Notes under the pieces: generated by a model
The model's database searches: none
What the model saw: the letters and a program-made list of their open reading frames with translations, nothing else
What the model was told of the DNA's origin: nothing
Made by a program: the position numbers and the translations under genes
Shown here: positions 22,727 to 35,863 of the stretch, piece by piece
How the letters are laid out: each line of letters starts with the position of its first letter
Position numbering within the stretch: the first letter of the stretch is position 1
Assembly (NCBI GenBank): GCA_022432975.1
Contig: CM039510.1
Location: 16,014,381-16,078,380 of the forward strand
DNA: 64,000 bases
Direction: 5' to 3'
Origin: Begonia masoniana
Lineage: Eukaryota; Streptophyta; Magnoliopsida; Cucurbitales; Begoniaceae

Positions 22727-23823
22727 AAATTGGCGCTGGGCGTTTTGCGCGCCCCAGCAACGCGCACCGCGTGCCTGCTACGCGCGCCACGCCTGTGCCA
22801 GCGCGCCCACCACCTGTGCCTGCACGCCTCCAGCTCGGCGACCCCGCACCCACTTCGACCCTTTAACACTTTTCTCCATTTTTCTTCACACCCCACCCCT
22901 ATATTTCACATAAAAACATACCTAAACCATCTTCCAACATTCTCCACCCTCGACACGCTTAAACCCCAAAACCCGACACGAAAACGTAAGCAGAACGTAT
23001 AAATTCTTGAAAACGAACAACTTTTATTTCTAAAAACTCGAGCAGCATAACGTTTAATTATTAAAAACCCAAAACCTAAAAACAACCATTTTCAACAACC
23101 AAAGAACTCCAATATATTTCAAAACCCACAATTTTAACTATCTAAGCATCTTTCTATCAATTCTCTATCAAAACACCTACACTACTCAATGCACATATGG
23201 AGCTCACTGCCATCCTCATCCACCCCACGCTGATAGGGCTCACCTGTAAGCTTTATTTTCACCTACATCATCGAACACAAAACGTAAGCTTAAAGCTTAG
23301 CAAGTAAAGAATAATGAATGTAAAAACACAATGCACAATCAACCCTTAACACATGCGGTTACTAAACTATCGATTGTTCTTGTTTCGTTTTCGTTTCATT
23401 AATCTTTCACTTAGCTTTGTGGATCAAGTAGGCAGACATCCCATAACCGTCTAGGACGACCACACCTTGACCCATCAGAGCAAGATTGGAGGCACACATC
23501 CCATAACCGTCTAGGACGGCCAAACACGGTCTCCTCCCATATCGATCATAGAACCATCTAGTGCTTTCTCTCGCACGTTAACGACGAGGCATTCATACTC
23601 ATGACAGCTTACGTATTTTCAGCGGTGCATCTGTTGTAGCGCCCCTCGCAAGTGCTACCCTAGCACCTTAATGCGACAAGGCGACTCCACTCGAGACCAC
23701 ATTGCGTTTCTTTTTATCTATTTACGTTTCATACTCACAACTCGTAAACATGCTCAAAACCCATTTTTCGTATTTCGAAAACATGATGCATGCCAATGCA
23801 AATGCTCAACCCACACCACATAA

Positions 23824-25883
23824 TGTAACACCCCGAATTATATAAACCCGGTCTGTTACTAAAAATACTGAACCACACTATGACATTCTGAGAAAATTTT
23901 GAAATTTCACTCAACGGTCAAAGTTTGACCCTTAAAATGTTAAAAACTTGCAGCGGAAATTCATTTGTGTAAAACAACATTTATTAATTAATTAAAATAT
24001 TAATGACAATTGATTGAAAGAAAACAAAATCAAACAGAACACGTCAACCGCTGGACAGTTCTAGCGATAGAAATAGAAACAAACGGCATCCACCGCTAAA
24101 CAGTGTTAGCGGTAGAAGCAGAAACAAATAATCTCGGCGGTGGACGTAGAGACAGAATACGTCTACTATAATGAACACCCACCACTCACGTCAGTCGAAC
24201 GACACGTCGACTACACACGTCCACCCGTCACGTCAGTCGAACGACGCGTCGACTACACACGCCCACCGGTCACAAAACGACAAACTCTATACTCACATCT
24301 ACGCTCACATCCACCGGTCATAAAAACGACAAAAACCTAATACTCACATCCACCGAACATAAAACGACAAAACCCATTACTCACGTCTACCATTCGACAA
24401 CATCCACCGATAGACTACATCCACCGATAGATTACATCCACTGATAGACTACATCCACCGGTAGATTACATCCACCGATAGACTACATCAACGGGTGAAC
24501 AGTAACACTCTAAACAAACAGACAACTCTGCCAACTAAAAGAACTTGTAAATTTTCACAGCAGCTATTCAAAACAACATAAATCCACAACTTTCTAAAAA
24601 TATCCAGCAAAGCAACTACCTCTAAACCAAATCATGTTTTTCATACTCAGAACAAGAAAACCATAAAGTTATTAAAAACATCAAAACTACTAATGTTATT
24701 AAAACCCTCTACACACTTCCATAAAACACCTAACCACTGAAACTTCATATATAGACAATAGTTAAACCGCCTCATCAGAACAGTAAACCATGGCATTGAA
24801 GTGCTCCCCCAACCAGCCTAGTCCTCAACATGCTCAGAGAACACACCTTCTGAGGCTTCTTCACCTACATCACAAAACTCATCTATTAGCCTAATGCTAA
24901 GTAAGTAAAGCAACAATGAAATGATATGCGGAAACATAAATCCTAGACATGTAGTTTTTACTTTCACGTCTCTGTTGCATTCACGTTCTTTCACTGATGT
25001 GATCCCTAGGTTCCATTGGGAGTTGGATCATTTTTCCCAAAGTTATACATCCTCTTCATAAATTAAGGGGCGGATTAGTTCCCTTAACAACTGATCTGAT
25101 CCTAAATTCCATAGGGAGCGGATCAATTTTCCCAAAGTCATACATCCTCTTCATAAATTAAGAGGCGGATTAGTTCCTTTAACAGCTGATCTGTTACATT
25201 CTGTTCACACCTTGCCATACCATTACATGTAAATTCATTTTCGTGTTCTTTCCAAAACGTGATACATGACATATAAAAAACATTTAAACAAGCATAAACC
25301 TAATGTTTTGTGATGTAGACCCGAAGACACACACACATACTCTTCTTACCTGACTTCCTGGGAAAAGTTGGGTTGCAAGGTATCTCGGGATTTTGCTCAC
25401 CTAAAATCATAAACAGTGCCTTAATTCAATCTTCACTATAACTCATTCTAAACCATTCAGAAACCTAAGGAAGCTACTTGGAACTCTATTAATTGTGCAT
25501 TCTCGGTTTATCACCTAAACCTGAACCTACTTTCATTCACAGCATTCCCAAAACACAAATTGTACTCTCTCTGATATCTAGCCACTAAAACTCAAGAAAA
25601 CTCACCTAGGTTAAGGAATGAAAATCGGAGAGGAAATCGCCTAGAGAGCTCTGCTGAGCTCGAGCTAAATACCGAAAAAGGAAGTATAGAAAATAGTGGC
25701 GGCTACAGTGCATTAATCACAAAACCTCTTTCCTTAAATAGGTTATCACTATAAATCTCTATTTACCCTTGTGTCCTTGCTTAGTCTCTCATTAACCTAA
25801 TCAGTAATTCTCCCAGTTTCATCCATAAAATGTACACTATTATTTGACAAGGTAAAATCGGTTCAATGGAACTTGGTGTTACA
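23824..25883 (-). mobile_element. Solo LTR, minus orientation, TSD CATAA
   Basis: TGTAACACCCCGAATT to CTTGGTGTTACA, 2060 bp, flanked by CATAA at 23819-23823 and 25884-25888. It is the same family as the plus-oriented LTR at 42332-44426. It carries the paired motifs CCTACATCACAAAAC (24864-24878) and GTTTTGTGATGTAG (25305-25318), short tandem repeats of CATCCACCGATAGACTA type (24390-24500), and an approximately 120-bp duplication around 25005-25195. Confidence 0.93.
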
Positions 25884-25965
25884 CATAACACAACCAAATA
25901 AGCGATCAAACAAACCCTACCATTTAATAGTGTAGGCCCGAAGGCAAAACATAAACATCCAATAC

Positions 25966-28276
25966 TGTAACGACCCTTAAAATATTCCTAATTTTTACCG
26001 TATTATTTATATATATATATATATATATATTTAAACTTTAACCTAACGTTCGAGCGGAAATTAAACTTTTAAAATCGGAATCGAAATTGGAATTGAAATC
26101 GGTGAAGTCTATGTTTATAAACCATTTAAACAAAAATTTAAAACAATTATAAAAAAAATTTAAAACAATTAAAATAACAATTACTGCAATCGGCTGAGGA
26201 AAGGGCAAAATGGGCAATCGCCCCATAAAATGGATGGGCGATCGATCGCCCAAAATAGGCGATGGATCGCCTGTTGAAAATGTTGAGGGGCGATCGCTAG
26301 GTTTTTGCCTAGCGATCGCCTTCTCCAGCGACCATTCGGCACACGCTCTGGAATTTCTCCAGAGCGTGACCAATAGAGGGGTGATCGATCGCCCTCCCTG
26401 GCGATCGATCGCCATGTCCTCTTTTCCTTCCTATTTCTTTCTTCTCTCATTTCTTCATTTCCCTGCGCACAACTCACAAACACTTCACAAAAACACACTT
26501 CTACTCAATAACACTACCACCTCCATATGTTTCACTCGGTACCTATCACCCGTTCACCGACTCAAAACACATTTAAAATATAACCAAATTTCATAAAAAC
26601 GAATCGCGTGATTCCATTTAAAAGTTTAACAATTCCTCTTGTTTGAAAACGTCAAAACATTACAAAATACTTTAAATTTTTCGAAAAACACTATAAATAT
26701 CTATCCAGATCCAGACATCCTAAAATGTTTAACTATACAATTTCTTATATTCTATCTATCAATTCCCAAAATGTTTACCTACGTCCCCACGGGTTAAAAT
26801 CACGCACCGACTGCCAGCGCACTCCCACGGGCCATCCTCTTTCAACATGTTCATAATTTAGGCGGAGGGACGTCTTCCTCACCTGTCTCAAAATCACCTA
26901 CACTATAGAATTAAACATGTGAGCCAGAGGCTCAGAAAATCTAAGTGAATGCACGTGAATGCCAATGCTATGCATGTACAGTTTATAAATCATGCGTCCT
27001 ACCTTTTCGCTATTCATTTCATTTACGTCACCGGGGCTTCTCTCTTGCTAGATAGGAGCAGCACATCCGGCGATTGGATAGCCCATCGTATCTAACCTGG
27101 GGGAAAACATCCTTCATCCGACAGCCATGTCTGAACCACCGCCACCGACGTGACCATCATTACATTTGTTACCTTTTCGTTATCATTTTTCCTTTTCATG
27201 AAAATATGCATAGAAAACTCATTTTCGTGCCGTTCGAAAACGATGATGCATGAACAATTATTATGCTATGAACAAAATGGAAATATAAAAACGACGAAAC
27301 AATAAACCAAGCAAATAACAACCTAACCAAACCTAAAACTAACTACCCGTTCTATTTACCCAACACAACATATCTCCAATTCCTCAATTTAACGTATATT
27401 CTTATAGTGTAGGCCAAGACGGCCAAACAAATCACAGAGACTTACCTTGCATCCGTTGAAATTCATGCTCCGTCCACGAACGTTGTTCACCTATGCCAAA
27501 GCACAACATTCGTTATTTAAATCAAGTCTAAACTACCGAGTTTAGAAAATTACAAACTCTTAACTAAAGAAAATCTCCTAAACTCTAAAACTCCTCATTA
27601 AGGCATTTTATCGAGCAACTCGCGCTTGTGAAATTCCAAACCTCCATTAATGGAGTTTTTTAAGCTCTAAACCAACCAAAACTGCAATATTAACCAATAA
27701 ATCGATTATCTACGTCCAATAAACATCAATACATCGATTAAAGGCATAACTACGCTAAACTTATCAATTTTAAGCATCAATTCACGTTTTCAACAAAAAC
27801 CCTAACGAACCCTAATCCGACCCTAGAAATCAAAAGCTAACACTCCAAAAGCTTAAAGCCTTACCTAAGGAGCGAAGACGAAGGAGAAACGTGAAGGGTC
27901 GAGTCGCTGGAAGAGAGGAATCGTCGTGAGAGGGAGAATGTCGTGCGAGAGGGGGAGAAATCGTCGAAAGGGTGGAGAAGAAATGGAGATCGCGTGGGTG
28001 AAGAAGAAGAAAAGAGGGAGTTTGCATTTTTTATAAAATTGGCTTGCAAAATTACTTAATCGCCCTTCCACATAATTTCTATTTGTTTTTCCCACTTATG
28101 TCATTATTTAATTAACGATCCAACTTTTCCAAAATTTCATATTTCACCAGAAATTTCAATTTATTATTACGGCTTCGTTAAAACTTTCCGTTCGCAAAAC
28201 GGACTTAATTTGATGTATTTACAAAATTGCCATTTATATTGGAATAAAATCAAATCCCATAAAGCCGGGTGTTACA
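25966..28276 (-). repeat. 3' LTR of the gag-pol element
   Basis: On the plus strand TGTAACGACCC to GCCGGGTGTTACA, 2311 bp. It shows the empty-site version of the hairpin CACGCTCTGGA/TCCAGAGCGTG (26342-26352 and 26358-26368), which in the sister LTR is split by the insertion at 33342. It also has a (TA)n run at about 26008-26030 and GGCGATCGATCGCC palindromes. Confidence 0.93.
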
Positions 28277-28315
28277 TTTCATCTACCTTATTTAAATTTT
28301 GTCCTCAAAATTTGA

Positions 28316-31300
28316 CTATACAAATAGTTCAGGATACTTCAACATCATATCCTACTGCCTCTCCTAAGTAGCCTCCTCTACATCATGGTTCCTCCACAAA
28401 ACTTTTACCAGAGGAATCTCCTTATTGTGCAATACCTTGATAGAAGACTCTAGGATTCGTACTGGCCTTTCCTCGTAGGTCAGCGTTGGTTGTACTTTGA
28501 TCTCCCTTGTTTCGACGACGTGTGATGGATTACGCAGACATTTTTTGAGCATGGACATGTGGAACACATCATGAATACCTTCCATAGATGCCGGGAGTTG
28601 TAACCTGTACGCCATAGTCCCGATCCTCTTCAGAATAGTAAAGGGCCCAACAAAACGAGGGTTTAACTTGCCCCTCCTTCCAAATCGCATAACGCCTTTA
28701 AACAGAGAAATCTTCAAATACACTTCGTCACCTTCCTTAAACTGTAATTCTCTCCGTCTGGTGTCAACATAACTCTTGTGGCGGTTTTGTGCAGTCTCTA
28801 TACATTGTCTGATAACAGCGATCTTCTCCGCTGTTTGCTGTAAAATGTCCGGGCCAACTATGCTAGCTTCGCCTACCTCATCCCAATATAGCAGAGAGCT
28901 ACATTTTCGACCAAATAACGCTTCGTACGGAGCCATGCCAATCGTAGCCTAGAAGCTGTTGTTGTATGAAAACTCAATCAACGGTAAATATCGGCTCCAT
29001 GAGCCCTGAAACTCTAGCACGCAAGCTCTGAGCATATCCTCGAGAATCTGATTTGTTCTTTCTGTATGTCCATCAATTTGAGGATGAAATGCCGTGCTAA
29101 AATTCAGCTGAGTTCCCATAGCCTTATGTAGACTCTTCTAGAACTTCGAAGTAAATTTGGCATCTCTATCAAAAACAATAGAGATGGGCACTCCGTGTAG
29201 TCTAACGATCTCCTGCACATACAGCTTAGCTAGCTGATCCATAGAATAGGTCATCTTCACTGGAAGGAAGTGGGCTGTCTTTGTCAAACGGTCCACAATC
29301 ACCCAAATACCGTCGTGCCCATTTGTCATTCTCGGGAGTCCCACTATGAAATCTGTGGAGATCTGCTCCCATTTCCATTCCAGAATAGGCAGTGGCTGTA
29401 AGGTTCCGGCTGGCCTTTGATGCTCTGCGTTAACCTGTTGGCAAGTCAGGCAGGTTTCTACATACCTGGCAATCTCCCTTTTCATGTTCGACCACCAGAA
29501 ATGTTGTCTCAAGTCTCTATACATTTTTGTGCTTCCCGGATGCACTGAGTACGCCGAGGAGTGTGCCTCAGTTAAGATCTCTCTTTTCAACTCATCATCG
29601 TTAGGCACGTACCACCGGTGCCTAAATTTCAATACTCCATCATCTGTCAGGTTGAAATCAGACATACCTTCAGATGTCATACTCATTCGATGCCTTTCAC
29701 ACTCCAAATCATTCTGTTGAGCTTCTCGTATTCTGTCTAAAATCGTCGGTCTAAGAGAAATATTGGTGAGCATGCTGGACAACTCTGCCACAATCTCTAC
29801 ATCGAACTTCTAAATCTCAGACCTTAACATTACCGACATCGATGCAAGTGAAGGTTGACTCGTAGCAGGCATTCGGCTCAAGGCATCAGTGACTTTGTTT
29901 GCCTTTCCTAGGTGGTATTTAATTTCAAAATCATAATTTTTAACAAACTCTAACCACCTCCTTTGCTGCATGTTCAACTCTTTCTGTGTAAATAGATACT
30001 TCAAGCTCCTGTGATCTGAGAACACCGCACACTGCTGCCCATACAGATAGTGTCTCTAGATTTTTAAAGCAAAGACCACCGCTGCAAGCTCAAGGTCGTG
30101 TGTCACATAGTTTTGCTCATACGGTTTCAACTGTCTAGAAGCATAAACAATGACACTGCCTTACTGCATCAATACGCATCCCAGTCCGATTCTCGAGGCG
30201 TCGCAGTAGATACTGAACTTATCACCCTCAAATGGTAGTGTCAGTACTGGAGCTGTAGTCAATCTCTGTTTCAGCTCCACAAAGCTCTTTTCACAAGCAG
30301 GCGACCATACAAACCTTTCATTCTTTCTCGTCAATCGGGATAGAGGGACTGCTATATTTGAAAACCCCTCAATGAATTTCCTATAGTATCCAGCCAAACC
30401 GAGAAATCCTCGTACCTCTCGCATATTTTTAGGTTGTGGCCAATCTCTAACAACCTCAATTTTAGCTGGATCCACTGACATTCCTTCTTGAGATATGATA
30501 TGGCCGAGAAAACTTATTCTGTCCAGCCAAAATTTGCACTTAGAAAATTTTGGATATAATTGATGTTGGCTCAAAGTTTTAAGAACAATCCGTAAATGCT
30601 CCTCGTTCTTCTCCTTAGTTTTCGAATAGATCAAGATGTCATCAATGAAGATGATAACAAACTTGTCTAAATACTCCTTAAACACACGGTTCATCAAGTC
30701 CATAAAAGCTGCAGGAGTATTCGTGAGTCCAAAAGACATCACAAGAAATTCGTAGTGTCCATACCTCGTTCGGAAGGTCGTTTTCTGAACATCTTCCCTC
30801 CGGACCTTCAACTGATAATAACCAGAGCGTAGATCTATTCCCGAAAATACTCGGGCACCCTGCAGTTGATCAAACAGGTCGTCAATCTGAGGTAGTGGAT
30901 ACTTATTCTTCACTGTTAGCTTATTCAACTCTCTGTAATCAATGCACATTCTGAAAGTTCCTTCCTTTTTCTTTACGAACAGCACTGGCGCATCCCAAGG
31001 GGAAAAGTTGGGTCAAATAAACCCCTTGTCTAACAACTCCTCTAACTGAGACTTCAGCTCTTTTAATTCAGCAAGTGCCAGTCTGTAAGGATTCTTTGAT
31101 ACCGGCGCAGAGCCTGGATACACATCAATCACAAACTCGATCTCTCTGTCCGGTGGTAATCCAGGAAGATCGTCAAGAAAGATCTCCGAGAAATCTCTAA
31201 CTACTGGAAAGTCCTCTAGTTTTACCTCGCTGCGTAACCGAGCATCAATCACGGTAGCCAGATAAACAGATCATTCGCCTTTAAACTGCTCTTGAACTTT

Positions 31301-32779
31301 CATAGAATAAGAAATGGGTAACCCACTTGACCTATTCAGCGCCTGATATGAGAACTCGTCCTTATCCGGAGGTCGAAAAGTTACCAACCCGGATCGACAA
31401 TCAATGGTGGCGTAGTGACGTGAAAGCCAATCCATCCCTAGAATTAGATCGTACCGCTCTATGCTCATAACTATCAGGCAAGCATAGAGGGTATTAATCC
31501 CCACCGAGACAACGTTGCCTTGGAAGACACGATCCGACTGCATAAGAGCTCCCGAAGGCAGCATCACTCTATACTCATACTTAGCCAACTCTGATACTAG
31601 CCCCAATCTAATCATTCAAGTAGTTGAAATGAAGGAGTGCGTAGCTCCCGTATCTATCAAAGAAAATACTGGTACGCCCATGACTAGAATAGTACATGAT
31701 ATGACAGATGGCTGTGCCTCGTAGTCGACATCTCCAGGCTCAACAAATGCGAAGATCCTCGGCATAACTCTTCGCTGATCTCTGCCCTGTTGATTTCTGC
31801 TTCGGTCCAATAATGGGAAGTTCATAATATAATGGCCGACCTCTCCGCATCTAAAATAGCTGTTGGTACCCAACCGACATTCGCCAAAATGCTCCTTCTG
31901 GCACTTAGGACAAACGGGCTTCTGAGTGGCCCCTTGAACTTGTTTCCCTTTGCCCTTATCGTTTCCTCCATCATGAGGTTTTTTTACGCCTCTTTGTTGT
32001 TTTTGTTGTGGTTGTTTCCCTCTAGGTTGCCAACCCCGATTCCGAACCTGAGGCTGAATCTCCCGAAAGAAGCCCTTAGCAGGCTCCATTGGCTTAACAC
32101 AAGTCGCTCTGACAGCCTCGAAGTCCAGAGCTCTAGCTGCGATGTCAGAATAGGGCACATCTATAATACCTGACACAATAATGTTCATCCTGATCTCTGA
32201 ATTCAGCACCTCCATAAATTGATGCACTTTGTGTTCATTGTCGCTGACAAGACGCGGTGCAAAACGTGACAATGCCTCAAATTTTTGAATATATTCAGCA
32301 ACTGAACCTGTCTGCTTTAGCTGCGTAAACCCGTTTCTATTAGCCACCCTCACCGTGCGGCTGAAATACTTATCAAAGAATACGGTCTTGAACCGTTCCC
32401 AGGTCATAATCGATACATCCGTCGTCGACTTGATCGAGTCCCACCAGAAACGGGCATCTAATGCCAAGTGAAAGGCGACAAAAGCAACCTTCTTCCCGTT
32501 CTCCACTTTCGCATACTCTAGCATATCCTCCATAGTGCGGATCCACTCTTCTGCAACAGTCGGATCCGATGAGCGGCCATCAAATACTGGCGGCCGTAGG
32601 CTTTGGAGTTTCTGCATACCTTGATTATTAGGCACTACCAATTCTTAGGCCCTCTGATTCTCTCGGTTTACTAAGTATTCAATCTGTTGTGCCTGCCTAT
32701 CCATATGTTGAGCCTGACGGTCCAGCAAATCAGTCAGCCTATCTAAGGCATCGTCTCGAGCGTCTCTACCTCGAACCAT
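28316..32779 (-). pseudogene. gag-pol: Gag-pol polyprotein pseudogene, one frame with 11 stops
   Basis: A single uninterrupted frame of 1487 codons, with no frameshift. Gag is residues 1 to about 330, with its zinc knuckle damaged (two Cys lost). Protease has LIDTGATHSF near residue 376. RT starts near 590 with [12 protein letters not shown] and FIDD at 712-715. RNase H has [13 protein letters not shown] near 860. Integrase has the zinc site H1073, H1080, C1110, C1113 and catalytic D1143, D1204 and E1240 with exact DD35E spacing. The tail ends YPELF. Premature stops lie at 32647, 31618, 31273, 31015, 30163, 30058, 29812, 29140, 28951, 28366 and 28354 (first base of each, minus strand). In the conserved motifs they replace Trp, Gln or Arg codons, the pattern left by C-to-T decay. 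No protein can be made. Confidence 0.95.
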
Positions 32780-32927
32780 TTTCTATAGTTCCTATAAAAG
32801 TTAAAACAAATAATCCTAAGAAATCGAATTTAAATAAGGCAATTAAACGTACTTACAGTTGATGAAAAATGTCCGCGTAGTGGCTGTGCAGTCGTGCAGT
32901 CTACAGAACCGTTTTTAAAACCTGGGG

Positions 32928-32939
32928 GCTCTGATACCA
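32928..32939 (-). other. Primer-binding site, initiator-Met tRNA type
   Basis: The plus strand shows GCTCTGATACCA, so the minus strand reads TGGTATCAGAGC, four bases inside the 5' LTR end at 32944. It is identical to the PBS at 10531-10542. Confidence 0.95.
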
Positions 32940-35863
32940 TAGCTGTAACGACCCTTAAACTATTCCTAATTTTTACCGTATTATATATATACTTAAACTT
33001 TAACCTAACGTTCAAGCGGAAATTAAACTTTTAAAATCAAAATCGGAATTGAAATCAGTGAAGTCTATGTTTATAAACCATTTAAAGAAAAACTTAAAAC
33101 AATTATAAAACAAATTTAAAACAATTAAAATAACAATTACTGCAATCGGCTGAGGAAAGGGCAAAATGGGCAATCGCCCCATAAAATTGATGGGCGATCG
33201 ATCGCCCAAAACAGGCGATTAATCGCCTAATGAAAATGTTGAGGGGCGATCGATCGCCCAAAACCGGCGATCGATCGCCCTAGCAATCGCCAGGTTTTTG
33301 CCTAGCGATCGCCTTCTCTAGCGACCATTCGGCACACGCTCTGTAACACCCCTAATACTGTACCCGTATTTCCATATTATTATTATTATTATTTTTTTTT
33401 TACACTTTTTACCTTCCTATACTTTAAATAAAACTTTGTGCGGAATCTAAACTGAAGTTGAAATCAGAACTGAAATCGGAATTAAAACTGAACTTTAAAA
33501 GCATTTAAAACAAAACCTTTAAATAACAAGAAAATAAAAGAAGGGAGGGCAGAATCGGAATTCTGCCCTCAAAATTGGCAGCGACCAGTGCAGCGACTGG
33601 TCGCTGCATCGCTGCGCCGAGGCAGCGATCGATCTCTGCGCTGCAGCAGAGGTCGATCGCTGCATTGCTTCATAGCACCAGCGATCGATCTCTGCTGCAG
33701 AGCAGAGATCGATCGCTGCACACAATGCAGCGATCACCTTAAGCGATCGGACTCCTCTTTCTTTTCCCCTTCTTTCCTTCTTCTCTTCCTTCAGCTTTTG
33801 TTTAATACTTTGCTCTCTGGAATTCCAGAGAGCAAAACATATTTCAGCTCTCTGGAATCCGGTTTCCAGAGAGCAAACATTCACACAACACCTCTCTGGA
33901 ATCCAATTCCAGAGAGCAAATATACACATTTTAATACCCCTTTCATTTTACTCATCAATATTCACAATCAATTCACGACTTCAATCCCTCGTGAACGTGT
34001 TCTAAACTCGATAGTATGGCGGCGGACTTGGCGAAGTCCAACTGCGTGGATAGCTCTAAAAACCGAGCTATCCGTAACAACCTACAAACAACATTTCAAA
34101 ACGTTTTCATTTAACTTAAGCATTTAAACCAAAACATTTCATAACGTTTCTCAAAACAGTTTAAACCAAAGCTTTTACATACAGTTACCAAAACATTTTC
34201 TAACCCCTATCCAGATCCAAACAACCTAAAATACTCTATACAATTATCAATTCAAAATATCCCAAAATAACCCCAGAGTCCATACATACATCCCCACGGG
34301 TCATATCGCGCCTCGACTACTCAGCGCACTCCCACGGCCATCATCCATCAGCTGCTCCTACGTCAGGAGGAGGAATATCATCCTCACCTGGGTCAACGTA
34401 ACCTAGAACGTCACCTACACCATACAGACACATATGAGATATTGAAATCTCAGTAAGCTACGTAAATGCAGATGCATGCGTGCAGATGCCATTCAGAAAA
34501 CATGCTCAGATTCAGATACAGAAACAGTTACAGATTCAGATTACCGATTCATTTTCGTTACGTCACAGACAGATTGTTACCGAGATATCAGCCCTCTAAA
34601 TGGAAAGGATACATCCCGCGGTCGGACTACCACTTTCGATTTAGAGGAGGGGGGTACATGCTCACAAACCCTACAGCCATGCCTGAGCCCCACCTCGCGT
34701 AACCAGATACAGATACAGATACAGATTACGTACATTAATTACAGAGGTTCATTTCTTTCCTTAAAACACGTGCGGAAATCCATTTTCTATGACATTTGAA
34801 ATACGTGATGCATGAACAGTTAATCAGCGGAAAGTAAACAAACAGCATACATATCAACAAGACAAAACAACATAACCTATAAACAACTAACCTACTACCC
34901 AACCTAAACAACGTAAACCAAGGAATCCTCAAGGATCCTTGATACAACGACGAGTATGGTGTAGACCTTTCGGTCAAGCAAGTCACGAGAACTTACCTTG
35001 AGCGCGCTGGATCTCAAGCTTCGTCCACTGGAGTCGCGTGTCTGAGGTAAAACACGATATTTTCCGTTAAAACCGAATTAAGCTATTAAACGTCCAAATT
35101 AACAAAACTTTAACTAAAGATATTTCCCAATGCTTTAATTCGATTTATTAAGCTAATTCATCGAGCAATCGAACTTTTTCCGAAAACCCTAAAATTCTCG
35201 GATTTTTAAACTTTTTCACAAATCGATTTATCTTCGTCCGATACGTCCGATACGTTCAATATATACCTAATCACGGCTAACCTATTAATTACGAGCTCTA
35301 ATTCGCATTTTTAACGAGATATAATCGAAACCCTAATTATCTAAAACGGCGTAAACGTTGAAATAAAGGCTCTAAGATTGTAGGTACATACCGAGGGTAG
35401 CGAGAGGAGAAGAAATGACGAAGAACGGAGGAGAAACGGAAGAGAAACGGAGGTCGGAACCGTTGGAATCGTCGGCGGCCGAGAGAGGAGAAGCTCTCTG
35501 GTTTCGTGGGCGGCAGAGAAGAAAAGAGAGAAGTGAGGGAAAGAGAGAAAATTTAGGTTATTTAATAATTTGATTTGGCAAATTATCAAATTGCCCTTAG
35601 CTCTTATTTCTATTTTGTTTCGTCCTTCGGTTCGTTAATCGTCCAACTATTCGGATTCTCGAAAGTTCCATATTTTGCCAATAACTTTTATTCATTGCCA
35701 GGGATTTATTAAAACTGTCCGTTCGCGATTCGGACCTCGTTTTCTATTTTTACGAGAACGTCCTTTTACACTACAAAAGGTGTATTTACTCGGAATATAG
35801 TGTTTGATCTCCGAAAATTCCCATAAATTCCTTAAAATTCTTATTATTTGTTAGAATCGTAAT

